In this document: positions 34,858 through 43,529 of the stretch, in pieces
Position numbering within the stretch: position 1 is the stretch's first letter
How the letters are laid out: each line of letters begins with the position of its first letter
Source of the DNA: Bog-532 sp963828445
GTDB lineage: Bacteria; Actinomycetota; Actinomycetes; Streptosporangiales; Streptosporangiaceae
DNA length: 64,000 bases
Reading direction: 5' to 3'
Assembly: GCA_963828445.1 (NCBI GenBank)
Contig: CAWHFP010000003.1
Span: 372,001 to 436,000, forward strand
Translations under genes and position numbers: made by a program
Notes under the pieces: model-generated
What the model was told of the DNA's origin: nothing
Databases searched by the model: none
The model's input: the letters and a program-made list of their open reading frames with translations, nothing else

Positions 34858-35490
34858 TCAGCCGGCGGCCGGGGTGGTCTCGGAGAGGCGGCCGGGGTAG
34901 AAGGTGCGGGCGGCCTGCAGGAGGTCGTCCAGGCCGGGCCACCAGGGGCCGTGGGCCAGGGAGCCGAGCGCGGTCAGGACCCCGGCCGCCTGCTCCGCCG
35001 GTTCGGCGGCGGGGACGAAGGCCACCCGGTGCGGGCGGGCCGCGCGCAGCGGGCCCAGGTAGAAGTCCTGCTCGGTCTGGCTGGTCTGGCCGGCTGGCCG
35101 GGTCTGGCCGGGCTGGCCGGGCTCGTCGCCGGAGGCCGCGACCAGGTAGTAGTCGGGCAGCTCGAACTGGCCGGCCCGCCAGGCGGCCAGGGCGGTGGCG
35201 GCTTCCTGCTCGAAGCGGGCCGGGCCCTGGGGACGGGCCAGGTCCCACAGGCCCTGCCAGCCCTCGGCCACGGCGGCCAGCGGGTCGGCGGTGACCAGCG
35301 CGTAGGGCGAGGTGGCGCTGGACGCCCGGCGCAGGGCGCCCGCCGCGGCGGTCAGGCCATCGCGGTCGGCGGCTCCGTCCGGCTCGGCCGGGCGGACCAG
35401 GGTCACGTTCATGGACCGGCCCACGGTGGCCAGCACCTCGGGTGGCACCGGGCTGGCCAGCACGATCACCGTGCAGGAGTTGTGTCGCAT
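34858..35490 (-). CDS. Hypothetical protein downstream of the AAA+ ATPase
   Basis: A 210-residue protein that I do not recognise. It begins MRHNSCTVIVLASPVPPEVL, has a possible alpha/beta core (YALVTADPLAAVAEGWQGLWD, then FELPDYYLVAASGDEP), a short Gly/Gln/Thr linker with repeated PGQ/AGQ units, and ends with HRVAFVPAAEPAEQAAGVL and a Trp-rich segment (HGPWWPGLDDLL). It starts 31 bases after the AAA+ gene and is almost certainly co-transcribed, so it may be a partner or substrate adaptor. Confidence 0.75.
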   Translation of the reverse strand: MRHNSCTVIVLASPVPPEVLATVGRSMNVTLVRPAEPDGAADRDGLTAAAGALRRASSATSPYALVTADPLAAVAEGWQGLWDLARPQGPARFEQEAATALAAWRAGQFELPDYYLVAASGDEPGQPGQTRPAGQTSQTEQDFYLGPLRAARPHRVAFVPAAEPAEQAAGVLTALGSLAHGPWWPGLDDLLQAARTFYPGRLSETTPAAG

Positions 35491-35521
35491 CGGCTCGATG
35501 CTAACCGGGTCCGGACGCGGG

Positions 35522-37054
35522 TCAGCCGGGCTCCCGGCCCGGGTACCCGCGGAAGCCACGGCGGACGTAGACGCGCGGGCGCGGCCCCTCGGCCAGGCCG
35601 CCCGCGGGCAGGGTGGCCGGGTCGACCCCGACTCCGAGCAGGGTGCGGCTGACCTTCTGGCTGCTGTCGAGCAGGTCGTCGAGGGCGCGGGACACGTGGG
35701 CGCCGGTCACCGCGGGCAGGCCGGCCGGCTGGCCCGGGTCGTCGTGCAGCGCCTCCAGCACGCTGCGCCGGATCAGCTCCTTCAGGAACGAGGCCGTGGT
35801 GCCGTCGGTCCGCTCGACCGCTTGCTGGACGTCTTCTTCGGTCAGGGCCAGCGGCACGCCCCGGCCGTACAGGGCCAGCAGCTGCTGGCGGGCGGGCGCG
35901 TCGGGCAGGCTGACCTCGACGGCCACGTCGACCCGGCCCGGCCGGGCGGCCAGGGCCGGCTCCAGCAGGTCGGCCCGGTTGGTGGTGAGCAGGAACAGCA
36001 GGTCGGCGTCGGGCGCCGCGCCGTCCATGGCGTCCAGCAGGTCGAACAGCACCGGGCTGGAGGCCGGGCCCATCGACCGCTCCTCGGCCACCAGGTCCAC
36101 GTCCTCCAGCACGATCACGGCCGGCAGCAGGCTGCGGGCCAGGTCGGCGACCGCGCCCACCGCGTACAGGGTCCGGCCGGTCAGCACCAGCCGGGTGTAG
36201 CCGTCCATCTGGCCCAGCAGGTAGCGGACGGTGTGGGTCTTGCCGGTGCCGGGCGGCCCGTACAGCAGCAGGCCGCGCTTGAGGTGCTGGCCCGCGGCCA
36301 GCAGGGCCTCGCGGTGGCTGGCCACGCCGAGGGCGTGCCGTTCGATCCGGGTCAGGACCGGGTCGGGCAGGACCACGTCGTCGCGGCCGAGCCCGGGCGG
36401 GGTGGCGAAGCTGAGCACCACCGCGCCCCGGGCATCCAGGCTGGCGTCGAGCAGGTGGCCGCGGTAGACGTTGAGCTCGGAGCGCAGCCGGTCCAGGTCG
36501 GCCTGCAGGGCCTGGGCCCGGTCGACCGGCAGGCCCGCCACCTCCACCAGCAGGTCCAGGCGGTGCTCGCTGGGGCCCTGGACCATGACCACGTAGCGGC
36601 CCTGGTCGTCGGTGACCAGCAGCACCGCCAGCCGCAGGCAGCCCAGCGTCGAGGCCGGGCCGTTGGGCAGGTCGACCAGGGCGGGCGCGGTCAGCCGCAG
36701 CGGCGGCAGCGCCTCCCCGGCGATCATCTGCTGCAGGCTCACGTCGCCGTAGTGCGGCGGCATGGCGATGCCGTGGACGTCCACGGTCCGGCCGGGCCGG
36801 GCCGACCAGGCGTCCAGGGCGGTCTGCAGGTTCACGTGCTCGTACCGGGGCAGCTCGCGGGTCAGCACCGAGTAGCGCTGCCCGTCGGCGCCCAGATGGT
36901 CGCTGACCAGCGCCGACACTTCGTTCTCGGGCGCTCCCCAGTCGGGCGTCGAGTGCACCCAGTCCAGGAAGCGGCGGAACGCCTTGGCGAACTCACGCGG
37001 CTCCTGCTCGGGCCCGTGGCCCGGCTGGGACCCATGGTCGGGATCGGCGGTCAC
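35522..37054 (-). CDS. Stand-alone AAA+ ATPase
   Basis: A 510-residue protein. The N-terminal 240 residues are a specific domain of unknown fold (FLDWVHSTPDWGAPENEVSALVSDHLG; ELPRYEHVNLQTALDAW). The AAA core follows: Walker A LLLYGPPGTGKTHTV (about 264), Walker B AVIVLEDVDLVAEER (about 315), sensor 1 LLFLLTTNRADLLEPAL and arginine finger ARPGRVDVAVEV. A helical lid and a 40-residue tail complete it. Its single AAA ring and close CDC48-like core suggest protein remodelling. No protease or other known partner is adjacent; the next gene encodes an unknown 210-residue protein. Confidence 0.9.
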   Translation of the reverse strand: MTADPDHGSQPGHGPEQEPREFAKAFRRFLDWVHSTPDWGAPENEVSALVSDHLGADGQRYSVLTRELPRYEHVNLQTALDAWSARPGRTVDVHGIAMPPHYGDVSLQQMIAGEALPPLRLTAPALVDLPNGPASTLGCLRLAVLLVTDDQGRYVVMVQGPSEHRLDLLVEVAGLPVDRAQALQADLDRLRSELNVYRGHLLDASLDARGAVVLSFATPPGLGRDDVVLPDPVLTRIERHALGVASHREALLAAGQHLKRGLLLYGPPGTGKTHTVRYLLGQMDGYTRLVLTGRTLYAVGAVADLARSLLPAVIVLEDVDLVAEERSMGPASSPVLFDLLDAMDGAAPDADLLFLLTTNRADLLEPALAARPGRVDVAVEVSLPDAPARQQLLALYGRGVPLALTEEDVQQAVERTDGTTASFLKELIRRSVLEALHDDPGQPAGLPAVTGAHVSRALDDLLDSSQKVSRTLLGVGVDPATLPAGGLAEGPRPRVYVRRGFRGYPGREPG

Positions 37055-37101
37055 CCGTCCATTGAACCCAGGCGGCTGCCCCGGGCGCGACTGGATTTTG
37101 G

Positions 37102-38094
37102 TCAGCGCGGGACGGCCAGGGTGCGGGCGAGCCAGGCGTTGCGGGTCGCGATCATGGCGTCGGCCAGCGCGGTGCCGGGGGCGGACTGGTCGAAGCCGTG
37201 GTAGCCGCCGGGCCAGACGTGCAGTTCGCAGGACCCGCCGTCGGCCCAGATCTGGCTGGCGTAGGCCACGTCCTCGTCGCGGAACACCTCGGCGCTGCCC
37301 ACGTCGATGAACGTGGGCGGCAAGCCGGACAGGTCGGTGGCCCGGGCCGGGGCCGCGTAGACCGGGACACCGGCCGTGCGGCGGCGGTCGCCCAGGTAGG
37401 CGTCCCAGCCGGTGTCGTTGCTGGTCCGGTCCCAGGGGCCGAAGCCGTCGAACTGGTAGCTGGAGGTGGTCTCGTTGCGGTCGTCGAGCATGGGGTAGAT
37501 GAGCACCTGGGCGGCCAGGGCCGGGCCGTTCTCATCCCGGGCCCGCAGCGTCACCCCGGCGGTCAGGCCGCCGCCCGCGCTGGCCCCGGCGATGGCCAGC
37601 CGGGCCGGGTCGTAGCCGAGCTCGCCGGCTGGCCCGGCCTGGGCCGCCATCCAGAGCAGGCCCGCGTAGCAGTCGTCGAGCGGGGCCGGGTACGGGTCCT
37701 CGGGCGCCACCCGGTATTCCACGCTGACCAGGACGGCGTCCAGGTCGGTGACCCAGTCCAGCACCTTCTCCAGGCCTGCCCACCGGTTGGGCATGATCAT
37801 GCCGCCGCCGTGGATGTAGTAGACGGCGGGGCCGCCGGGGCGGCGGTCCGGCCGCTCCAGGATCGCCACCGTGAGGTCGGGCGCGCCGGCGGGCCCGGGG
37901 ATGATCTGGTCGCGGTACACGACCGGGCGGTCGCCGATGATCTCCGCGGGCGGGATCGGGGGCAGGGCCCGCCGGATCGGGATCAGCGCCGGGGTGATGC
38001 TGACCGGGGGCTCGGGCCAGGCCGCCAGGGCGGCGGCCAGTTCGGCATCGTAGGGCGGCACGGGCCGGGACGGCGCTTGCTTCTCCGTGGTCAT
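37102..38094 (-). CDS. Alpha/beta hydrolase, hormone-sensitive-lipase family
   Basis: A 330-residue esterase with the HGGG oxyanion motif (VYYIHGGGMIMPNRW, about residue 92), nucleophile GASAGGGLTAG (Ser at about 168), an acid in VGSAEVFRDEDV and His in WPGGYHGFDQ. It acts on short-chain esters by family precedent. The ATG at 38094 was chosen as the first Met with a family-like N-terminus; its ribosome site is weak. There is no signal peptide. Confidence 0.92.
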   Translation of the reverse strand: MTTEKQAPSRPVPPYDAELAAALAAWPEPPVSITPALIPIRRALPPIPPAEIIGDRPVVYRDQIIPGPAGAPDLTVAILERPDRRPGGPAVYYIHGGGMIMPNRWAGLEKVLDWVTDLDAVLVSVEYRVAPEDPYPAPLDDCYAGLLWMAAQAGPAGELGYDPARLAIAGASAGGGLTAGVTLRARDENGPALAAQVLIYPMLDDRNETTSSYQFDGFGPWDRTSNDTGWDAYLGDRRRTAGVPVYAAPARATDLSGLPPTFIDVGSAEVFRDEDVAYASQIWADGGSCELHVWPGGYHGFDQSAPGTALADAMIATRNAWLARTLAVPR

Positions 38095-38167
38095 CGGGGG
38101 CTCAGGTCTCCTCGCTGGTGCGGATGTGATCATCTTCTCGCGCCAGCAGGATTCCGCCCAGACCGGG

Positions 38168-38632
38168 TCAGAGCACTGGTGGGGGGCGATCGGGGAGGTC
38201 AGCCGGGTCAGCCGGGCGGGCCTGATGTGGCCGCCGGGCACTACGTGGCCGACGCGGGCCCGGCGTGGCCACCGGGCGCGGCGTGGCCGCGTCCAGGGCG
38301 GCCCGCAGCGAGGCGACCTCGGCCGGGTCCATGGTGCCGACCAGCCGAACCAGGGACGCGGTGGGGTCCGGGGTGACCGACAGGGCCTCACTGAGCAGCT
38401 GGCCCACGTAGTCGTCGCGGGACCGCACGGCCTGGTACCAGTAGGCCCGTCCGTTCTTCTGCCGGGTCAGCCAGCCCTTGTGGTACAGGTTCTCCATCAC
38501 CGTCTGCACGGTGTTGAAGGCCAGCGGGCGGTCCTGGTTGAGCCGGTCGGAGACCGCGCGGACCCGGACCGGGACGGCGGCCGCCCACACCACGTCCATG
38601 ATCGAGGCCTCCAGGTCACCGAACCGGGCCAT
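38168..38632 (-). CDS. BlaI/MecI-family transcriptional repressor
   Basis: A 154-residue winged-helix repressor: MARFGDLEASIMDVVW, VSDRLNQDRPLAFNTVQTVMENLYHKGWL (recognition helix) and GRAYWYQAVRSRDDYVGQLLSEAL. Residues after about 110 form a longer, Arg/Pro-rich tail than usual, possibly from a shifted stop. BlaI proteins are normally released by a BlaR1 metalloprotease sensor, and no such gene is near. Start ATG 38632 has GAAGAGG upstream. Twin ACCTTAGGT operators lie 60-130 bases upstream. Confidence 0.9.
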   Translation of the reverse strand: MARFGDLEASIMDVVWAAAVPVRVRAVSDRLNQDRPLAFNTVQTVMENLYHKGWLTRQKNGRAYWYQAVRSRDDYVGQLLSEALSVTPDPTASLVRLVGTMDPAEVASLRAALDAATPRPVATPGPRRPRSARRPHQARPADPADLPDRPPPVL

Positions 38633-38689
38633 GGTTCGCCTCTTCTCCCGCCGGGTCATTTGCGGACATCTCAGGCGAACCACCCTATG

Positions 38690-38761
38690 ACTTAAGCACC
38701 TTAGGTAACAAGGTATTTGGGACCTTTCGCGCCAAAATACCTAATCACCTTAGGTGTTAAA
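38690..38761. promoter_or_regulatory. Operator cluster between the BlaI gene and the divergent gene
   Basis: CACCTTAGGT occurs twice, at about 38697-38706 and 38747-38756, each with the 9-base palindrome ACCTTAGGT. Between them lie inverted AGGTATTT and AAATACCT. The segment is AT-rich relative to its flanks. Spacing of the two palindromes is close to 50 bases. It is a likely binding region for the adjacent BlaI repressor, acting on both its own gene and the plus-strand gene at 38807. Confidence 0.65.
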
Positions 38762-38806
38762 GTAATGACGGGGCCAGCCGCAGGCACGGCGCCGGAAGGG
38801 GACCAG

Positions 38807-39163
38807 GTGACCGACGAGACTCAGCCGCTGATCCAGGCGCTGGCCCGGGTGCACGGGAGCCTGACCGAGATCGGCACGGTGTGGCGGCGGGTGGCCCCGG
38901 ACCGGCCCGGCCTCCCCCTGGACCGGCCGCTGCGATTGGCCGACGCGGTCCACGAGCTGATGGCCGCGGCGGGCACGGACCCGGCCGGCCTCCCCGCCCG
39001 CCTGGCCGGCCTGGAGCGGGACCTGGCCGCGGCGGCGGCGCTGACCGACGTCCCCGGCGCCCCGGCAGCCGGAGACGCGGGCCTGTGGGAGTACGCCCGC
39101 GCCGCACTGGGCCGGGCCCAGGAACTGGCGGCCAGCCCGGGCCGCCTGCCTTTGGCCAGCTGA
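38807..39163 (+). CDS. Hypothetical protein, divergent from the BlaI gene
   Basis: A 118-residue, Ala/Leu-rich, probably all-helical protein (LIQALARVHGSLTEIGTVWRR, LADAVHELMAAAGTDPAGL, LERDLAAAAALTD), without membrane segments or a recognised domain. GTG 38807 was chosen because GGAAGGGGA lies 7 bases upstream; an in-frame ATG at 38765 falls inside the operator cluster. Its promoter region is shared with the BlaI repressor, which probably controls it. Confidence 0.65.
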   Translation: MTDETQPLIQALARVHGSLTEIGTVWRRVAPDRPGLPLDRPLRLADAVHELMAAAGTDPAGLPARLAGLERDLAAAAALTDVPGAPAAGDAGLWEYARAALGRAQELAASPGRLPLAS

Positions 39164-39182
39164 CCTCGCTGGGGTGGCCCGG

Positions 39183-39258
39183 TTTGGGCGGGTGGTCCGG
39201 CTTGGGCGGGCGGTCCGGCTTGGGCGGTGCGGGGGTCCGGCTTGGGCGGGCAGACTGG
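39183..39258. repeat. 18-bp GC-rich tandem repeat
   Basis: Units resembling TTGGGCGGGCGGTCCGGC recur at about 18-base spacing from 39183, with an irregular third spacing of 23 bases near 39230. It lies after the stop of the hypothetical gene (39163) and before a terminator. A non-coding decayed minisatellite is the simplest reading. Confidence 0.7.
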
Positions 39259-39313
39259 CTCAGGCGGGTGGCCTGGCTGGCGGCTGTGGGGCGGGCGTCC
39301 GGCCGCGCGTGAG

Positions 39314-39355
39314 GGATCGCCAGCGCCGTCCCGTCACTGACGGCGCTGGCGATCC
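39314..39355. terminator. Strong hairpin between convergent genes
   Basis: A perfect 17-bp stem, GGATCGCCAGCGCCGTC (39314-39330) with GACGGCGCTGGCGATCC (39339-39355), and an 8-base loop. It lies between the hypothetical gene and the convergent CsbD-like gene (stop at 39377). Confidence 0.85.
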
Positions 39356-39376
39356 GCTATTGAGCGGGTGGCCGGA

Positions 39377-39550
39377 TCAAGGCCGCAAGGCGTCCTTGGC
39401 GTGCTCACCCGCCTGCTTGAGGTGGCCGCTGGTCTCGTCGACCCGGCCTTCGGCGGCCAGGCGGCGGTCTCCGGCGGCCCGGCCGGTCAGCTTCTTGAGC
39501 TTGCCCGCGAGCTCCTGGGCGGTGTTCCTGGCCTTGTCCATCACGGTCAT
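39377..39550 (-). CDS. CsbD-like stress protein
   Basis: A 57-residue hydrophilic helical protein: MTVMDKARNTAQELAGKLKK, then LTGRAAGDRRLAAEGRVDET and SGHLKQAGEHAKDAL. It matches the CsbD family, whose genes belong to general-stress regulons. The ATG at 39550 follows AAGGAGG at 8 bases. Confidence 0.85.
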   Translation of the reverse strand: MTVMDKARNTAQELAGKLKKLTGRAAGDRRLAAEGRVDETSGHLKQAGEHAKDALRP

Positions 39551-39970
39551 CGAGGGCCTCCTTTCGAGCCTTTCGAGCCTGCGGCCAGTCCACCGCGGCC
39601 GGCTGCAGGCGCGGTGAAGAGCCTGTAGAGCCCGTGTGGAGACGCCGACCCGGTCGGCGTGGCACCCGGAAGCCGACCAAGCAGTCGGCGGGCACGGCCA
39701 CCGGCAGCGGCCTTGGGCCCCAAGCGGTGCAGCTGAACCGCTAAAGCTCCCCACCGGCCGAGCGGCCGGCTATTCAGCCCAGCAGCTGAGATCTATTAGC
39801 CATTTCTCCTGGCCAATGCCGGTCCACCCAGGGCACGCTGCGCAACTGGCCAGATCCGGCCAGTATAACTTTCAGCAATAACTTTTGCCGCAATCGTTCT
39901 CATCCTCCTGGCAGGATGTGTAATTGCGTCATGCACTTCTGATGACAATGCCTAAGTGGGGGGCGACGAC

Positions 39971-40829
39971 ATGGACCGGTCTTCGGCCCAGTCCGGAGGA
40001 CCCATCGCGGTGCGGTGGCTGAACCGGCATGCGCTGGTCACCCTGCCCGCCCGGATCGACCAGTCCAACGCCGAGCCGATCGGCCGGCAACTGCTGGCCC
40101 TGGTCAGCCGCGACCTGCTGGTCCTGCTGGTGGACCTGAGCGCGACCACCGACTGCGGTCACGCCTGCGGTGAAGCCCTGACCCGGGTGTACCAACGAGC
40201 CATGATCACCGGAACCGACCTGCGGCTGATCACCGGCCCCGGCACGGCCTGGCCGCTGGCGCGGTAGCGGCAGCGCCCAGAGGATGCTCCGGATGACCGG
40301 CCTGGACCGGGTAATACGGACGTACGGCTCGATGGCCGAGGCCCTGGCCGCGACCCTGCCCGCGGACGCTCCGGTCGCACGGGCGGCAGAGGCTCCGGTC
40401 GCACGGGCGGCGGACGCTCCGGTCGCCAGGCCGCCGGGCCAGGCCGCCGAGGTGGAAATCGCCCTGCTGGACCGGGACGGGATCATCGTCTGGACCAACC
40501 GAGCCTGGCAGGCCTTTGCCGCCGCCAACGGCGGGGAACCAGCCAGCACCGGGCCGGGCGTGTCCTACCTGGACGTCTGTGCCGCCGTACCGGACGACCC
40601 GGTCGCCACGCGGGTTCGCGGGGCCGTCCGGCAGGCCCTGACCGGCGACCTGCCGGGCTCGCTGACCGTCGAGGTGCCGTGCCACAGCCCGGAGGTGGCC
40701 CGCTGGTACGACATGCTGATCTCGCCCCGGCGCGACGACAGCGGGCAAGTGGTGGGGGCCACCGTCACGTTGTCGCTGGCCCGGTCCCAGGACCTGAGGG
40801 CCAACGGCACTGAGGACCGCCAGTCCTGA
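39971..40829 (+). CDS. STAS-PAS protein (apparent frameshift), STAS lacking the usual serine
   Basis: Two frames give one sensible protein of about 285 residues. The first (39971 to about 40255) is a STAS anti-sigma-antagonist domain (VRWLNRHALVTLPARIDQSNAEPIG, then LVLLVDLSATTDCGHACGEAL). Its phospho-acceptor position, normally DSSG, reads TDCG, so Ser is replaced by Cys or lost. The second frame supplies the standard C-terminus of such a domain (MLRMTGLDRVIRTYGSMAEAL). An Ala/Pro linker with three APVARAAD/E repeats follows, then a PAS-like domain (EIALLDRDGIIVWTNRAWQAFAAANG, ending WYDMLISPRRDDSGQVVGATVTL). The switch near 40250 needs one base removed. The start ATG 39971 follows GGGGGG. 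Confidence 0.75.
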
Positions 40830-40926
40830 AGGTCATCGGCCCGGGAGTCGTTGGTCCTGAAAGCGCCGGTCCCCATCCCCGGGTTCGGGGCTAGGCCAGG
40901 CCAGGGAAATCTCGCACACTGGCAGA

Positions 40927-41136
40927 GTGACCTCGGACGACGAAGATAATGTCGGGGGGCCGGAGGCCATCACCCTGGACGACGTACGTCAGCGGCTGGA
41001 CGGCCGCTGGGACTGCCGCGCCATCACGGCCGGCTTCGTAGGAATTCCGCGGCTGGACGGCGGCACCCCCATACCTCGCTACGGCCGGACCCCGGCCGAA
41101 CTGCTAGAGAACATCCAGCGAGCCGAACAGCAGTAA
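40927..41136 (+). CDS. Small hypothetical protein
   Basis: A 69-residue acidic protein, starting GTG 40927: TSDDEDNVGGPEAITLDDVRQRLDGRWDC, then PIPRYGRTPAELLENIQRAEQQ. It has no recognised domain and no signal peptide. The codon pattern is typical of the genome, but the ribosome site is weak, so the coding call is moderate. Confidence 0.5.
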   Translation: MTSDDEDNVGGPEAITLDDVRQRLDGRWDCRAITAGFVGIPRLDGGTPIPRYGRTPAELLENIQRAEQQ

Positions 41137-41587
41137 GGGCTGGCCCTACCGCTGGGATTGGCGGGGCTGCTGGGGCCGACAAGGCTGCTGGGATTGGCTG
41201 TGCCCGCGGGGACGCTGGACTGGTCGAGCCGACGTGACTGACGGGGCCGCTGGGGCGGGCGAGCCGCCGCGGTGAGCTGGCGGGTTGCTGGCCTCTGCGC
41301 CAGGCGGGACTGTCGGGCTGGCGGCCCATGGCAGGCGCCGGCAGGAGGCTGCAGGACTGGCGGGGCGCCGGTGGCCCCGCTAGGGCTGGCGGGCCAGGGC
41401 CGCTAGGACTGGGCGGGAGCTCAGGGGAGGCGGACGCGGAGGGTTGGTGGGTGGTCTGGGGATCAACCTTCGATGTATGTAAATGTGCGATTATGAGTAT
41501 TGACGCACGAGGGTGGTGGAGGGATGCTCCGATGTAACCGCGTACATGACAATTGCGCGCAGAAGCGCAGAGTGGAAGTGTTGGGTG
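41137..41587. other. Non-coding region upstream of the GH54 gene
   Basis: About 450 bases. The first 330 are GC-rich and degenerate-repetitive (GCTGGGATTGGC twice, many GCTGGGGC-like units); the last 110 are AT-rich and probably hold the promoter of the arabinofuranosidase gene. No clear operator was recognised. Confidence 0.5.
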
Positions 41588-43429
41588 ATGGGTGGCCTGA
41601 TTCGGTGGGGCTGGGTTCGGCGGATGTTCGTGCTGGTCGCGGGGCTGGCGCTGGGGGTCAGTGGGTTGCTGACCGGCTCGGTCGTCGCGCAGGCGGCGGG
41701 GACGCAGCCGTGTGACATCTACGGGTCGGCCGGGACCTCGTGCGTGGCCGCCTACAGCACGGTGCGCGCGCTGTACTCGGCCTACGACGGGCCGTTGTAC
41801 CAGGTCCGGCGGTCCTCGGACGGGGGCACGACCGACGTCGGGCTGCTGGCCACCGGCGGCTACGCCAACGCCACCCAGCAGGACACCTTCTGCGCCCACA
41901 CCAACTGCGTGATCACCGAGATCTACGACCAGTCGCCGCAGCACAACAACCTCACCATTGAAGGCCCGGGCGGCGCGGCCGGCCAGGACGTCGGCGCCAA
42001 CGCGGCCGCGCTGCCGGTCACGGCCGGTGGCCACAAGGTCTACGGCGTCTACATCGCCGGCACCACCGGCTACCGGGACAACAGCACGTCCGGGGTCGCG
42101 GTCAACGGTCAGCCCGAGGGGATGTACATGGTGGCCAGCGGCACCCACGTGAACTCGGGCTGCTGCTACGACTTCGGCAACGTCGAGACCAACACCCGCG
42201 ACAACGGCGCCTCACACATGGACGCCCTCAACCTCACCACGTTCTGCGGGTCCAACTCCGCGCCGTGCAGCGGCAGCGGGCCCTGGGTCGAGGCCGACCT
42301 GGAGAACGGCCAGTGGATGGGCAGCGGCAACAACCCGGCCGACACCGGCAACAACAGCAACTTCGTCACCGCCGAGCTGAAGAACAACGGGCAGAACACG
42401 TTCGAGCTGCGCGGCGGCAACGCGCAATCGGGCAGCCTGTCGACCTACTGGAACGGGTCCCTGCCCAGCGGCTATGAGCCCATGCACCAGGAAGGCGCGA
42501 TCGTGCTGGGGACCGGCGGGGACAACAGCAACGCCTCGGTCGGCTCGTTCTTCGAGGGCGTGATGACGGCCGGGTTCCCGACCGACGCCGCCGACAACTC
42601 GGTCCAGGCCAACATCGTGGCGGCCGGCTACTCCGGCGCGTCCAACGGTGAGGCCGCGACCGCGGGCACGATCACCGGGCCCGGCGGCCAGTGCGTGGAC
42701 GTGATCGGCGACGACACCGCGATCGACCTGGCCACCGTCGACCTGTGGAACTGCCAGTCCTACGCGGTGGACCAGCACTGGACCCACAACTCGGACGACT
42801 CGCTTTCCACGTTGGGGCGGTGCTTGGACATCGACGGCAACGGCACCGCGGTCGGGACCAAGGTCGAGCTGTACGACTGCAACGGCGTCGGCGGGCAGAA
42901 GTGGGTCCAGCAGGCCAACGGGTCACTGCTGAACCCGCAGTCCGGGCTGTGCCTGGACGATCCGAGCGGCAATACCGCCAACGGGACCGTGCTGCAGATC
43001 TACACCTGCAACGGGACCTCGGCCCAGACGTTCTCGGTCAACGGGGGCGGCATGGTCGACGGGCCCGGCGGCCAGTGCGTCGATGTCGCGGGCGATGACG
43101 TTGGGGCCGACGGGACCGTGGTCCAGCTGTGGGGCTGCCAGTCCTACGCGGTCGACCAGCACTGGTACCACAACAGCAACGGGTCGCTGGAGACGCTGGG
43201 CCGCTGCCTGGACATCGACGGCGACGGCACCGCGGTCGGGACCAAGGTCGAACTGTGGGACTGCAACGGCGTCGGCGGGCAGGTGTGGCAGCAGCAGTCC
43301 AACGGGTCGCTGCTGAACCCGCAGTCCGGGCTGTGCCTGGACGACCCCAGCGACAACACGGCCAACGGCACTCAGTTGCAGATCTACACCTGCAACGGGA
43401 CGGCGGCTCAGCAGTTCGCGCTGAGTTAG
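41588..43429 (+). CDS. Secreted GH54 alpha-L-arabinofuranosidase with two ricin-type (CBM13) domains
   Basis: A 613-residue exported enzyme. The signal peptide is at residues 1-36 (RWGWVRRMFVLVAGLALGVS, AQA end). The GH54 domain follows to about residue 350, opening with PCDIYGSAGTSCVAAYSTVRALY and holding the family blocks CVITEIYDQSPQHNNL, PWVEADLENGQW (likely nucleophile Glu) and LGTGGDNSNASVGSFFEG (likely acid/base Asp). The last 260 residues are two consecutive beta-trefoil domains with QxW-like repeats (GGQCVDVxGDD, QSYAVDQHW, LGRCLDIDG, NPQSGLCLDDPS). The two trefoils share long identical stretches, indicating recent duplication. The enzyme should remove arabinose from xylan or arabinan. 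Earlier in-frame starts exist (41546, 41513); ATG 41588 gives the best signal peptide. Confidence 0.92.
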   Translation: MGGLIRWGWVRRMFVLVAGLALGVSGLLTGSVVAQAAGTQPCDIYGSAGTSCVAAYSTVRALYSAYDGPLYQVRRSSDGGTTDVGLLATGGYANATQQDTFCAHTNCVITEIYDQSPQHNNLTIEGPGGAAGQDVGANAAALPVTAGGHKVYGVYIAGTTGYRDNSTSGVAVNGQPEGMYMVASGTHVNSGCCYDFGNVETNTRDNGASHMDALNLTTFCGSNSAPCSGSGPWVEADLENGQWMGSGNNPADTGNNSNFVTAELKNNGQNTFELRGGNAQSGSLSTYWNGSLPSGYEPMHQEGAIVLGTGGDNSNASVGSFFEGVMTAGFPTDAADNSVQANIVAAGYSGASNGEAATAGTITGPGGQCVDVIGDDTAIDLATVDLWNCQSYAVDQHWTHNSDDSLSTLGRCLDIDGNGTAVGTKVELYDCNGVGGQKWVQQANGSLLNPQSGLCLDDPSGNTANGTVLQIYTCNGTSAQTFSVNGGGMVDGPGGQCVDVAGDDVGADGTVVQLWGCQSYAVDQHWYHNSNGSLETLGRCLDIDGDGTAVGTKVELWDCNGVGGQVWQQQSNGSLLNPQSGLCLDDPSDNTANGTQLQIYTCNGTAAQQFALS

Positions 43430-43442
43430 CCGGGTTGGGCCG

Positions 43443-43480
43443 GGAGGGCTTTTCCGTACCCGCTGGCGGAAAAGCCCTCC
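43443..43480 (+). terminator. Intrinsic terminator after the GH54 gene
   Basis: GGAGGGCTTTTCCG (43443-43456) pairs perfectly with CGGAAAAGCCCTCC (43467-43480) across a 10-base loop, 13 bases after the stop codon. Confidence 0.85.
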
Positions 43481-43529
43481 TCGGCCGGGGGTCTGGGGTC
43501 ATGCGGGAATCCGCTGGCTGGGCCGTAGG

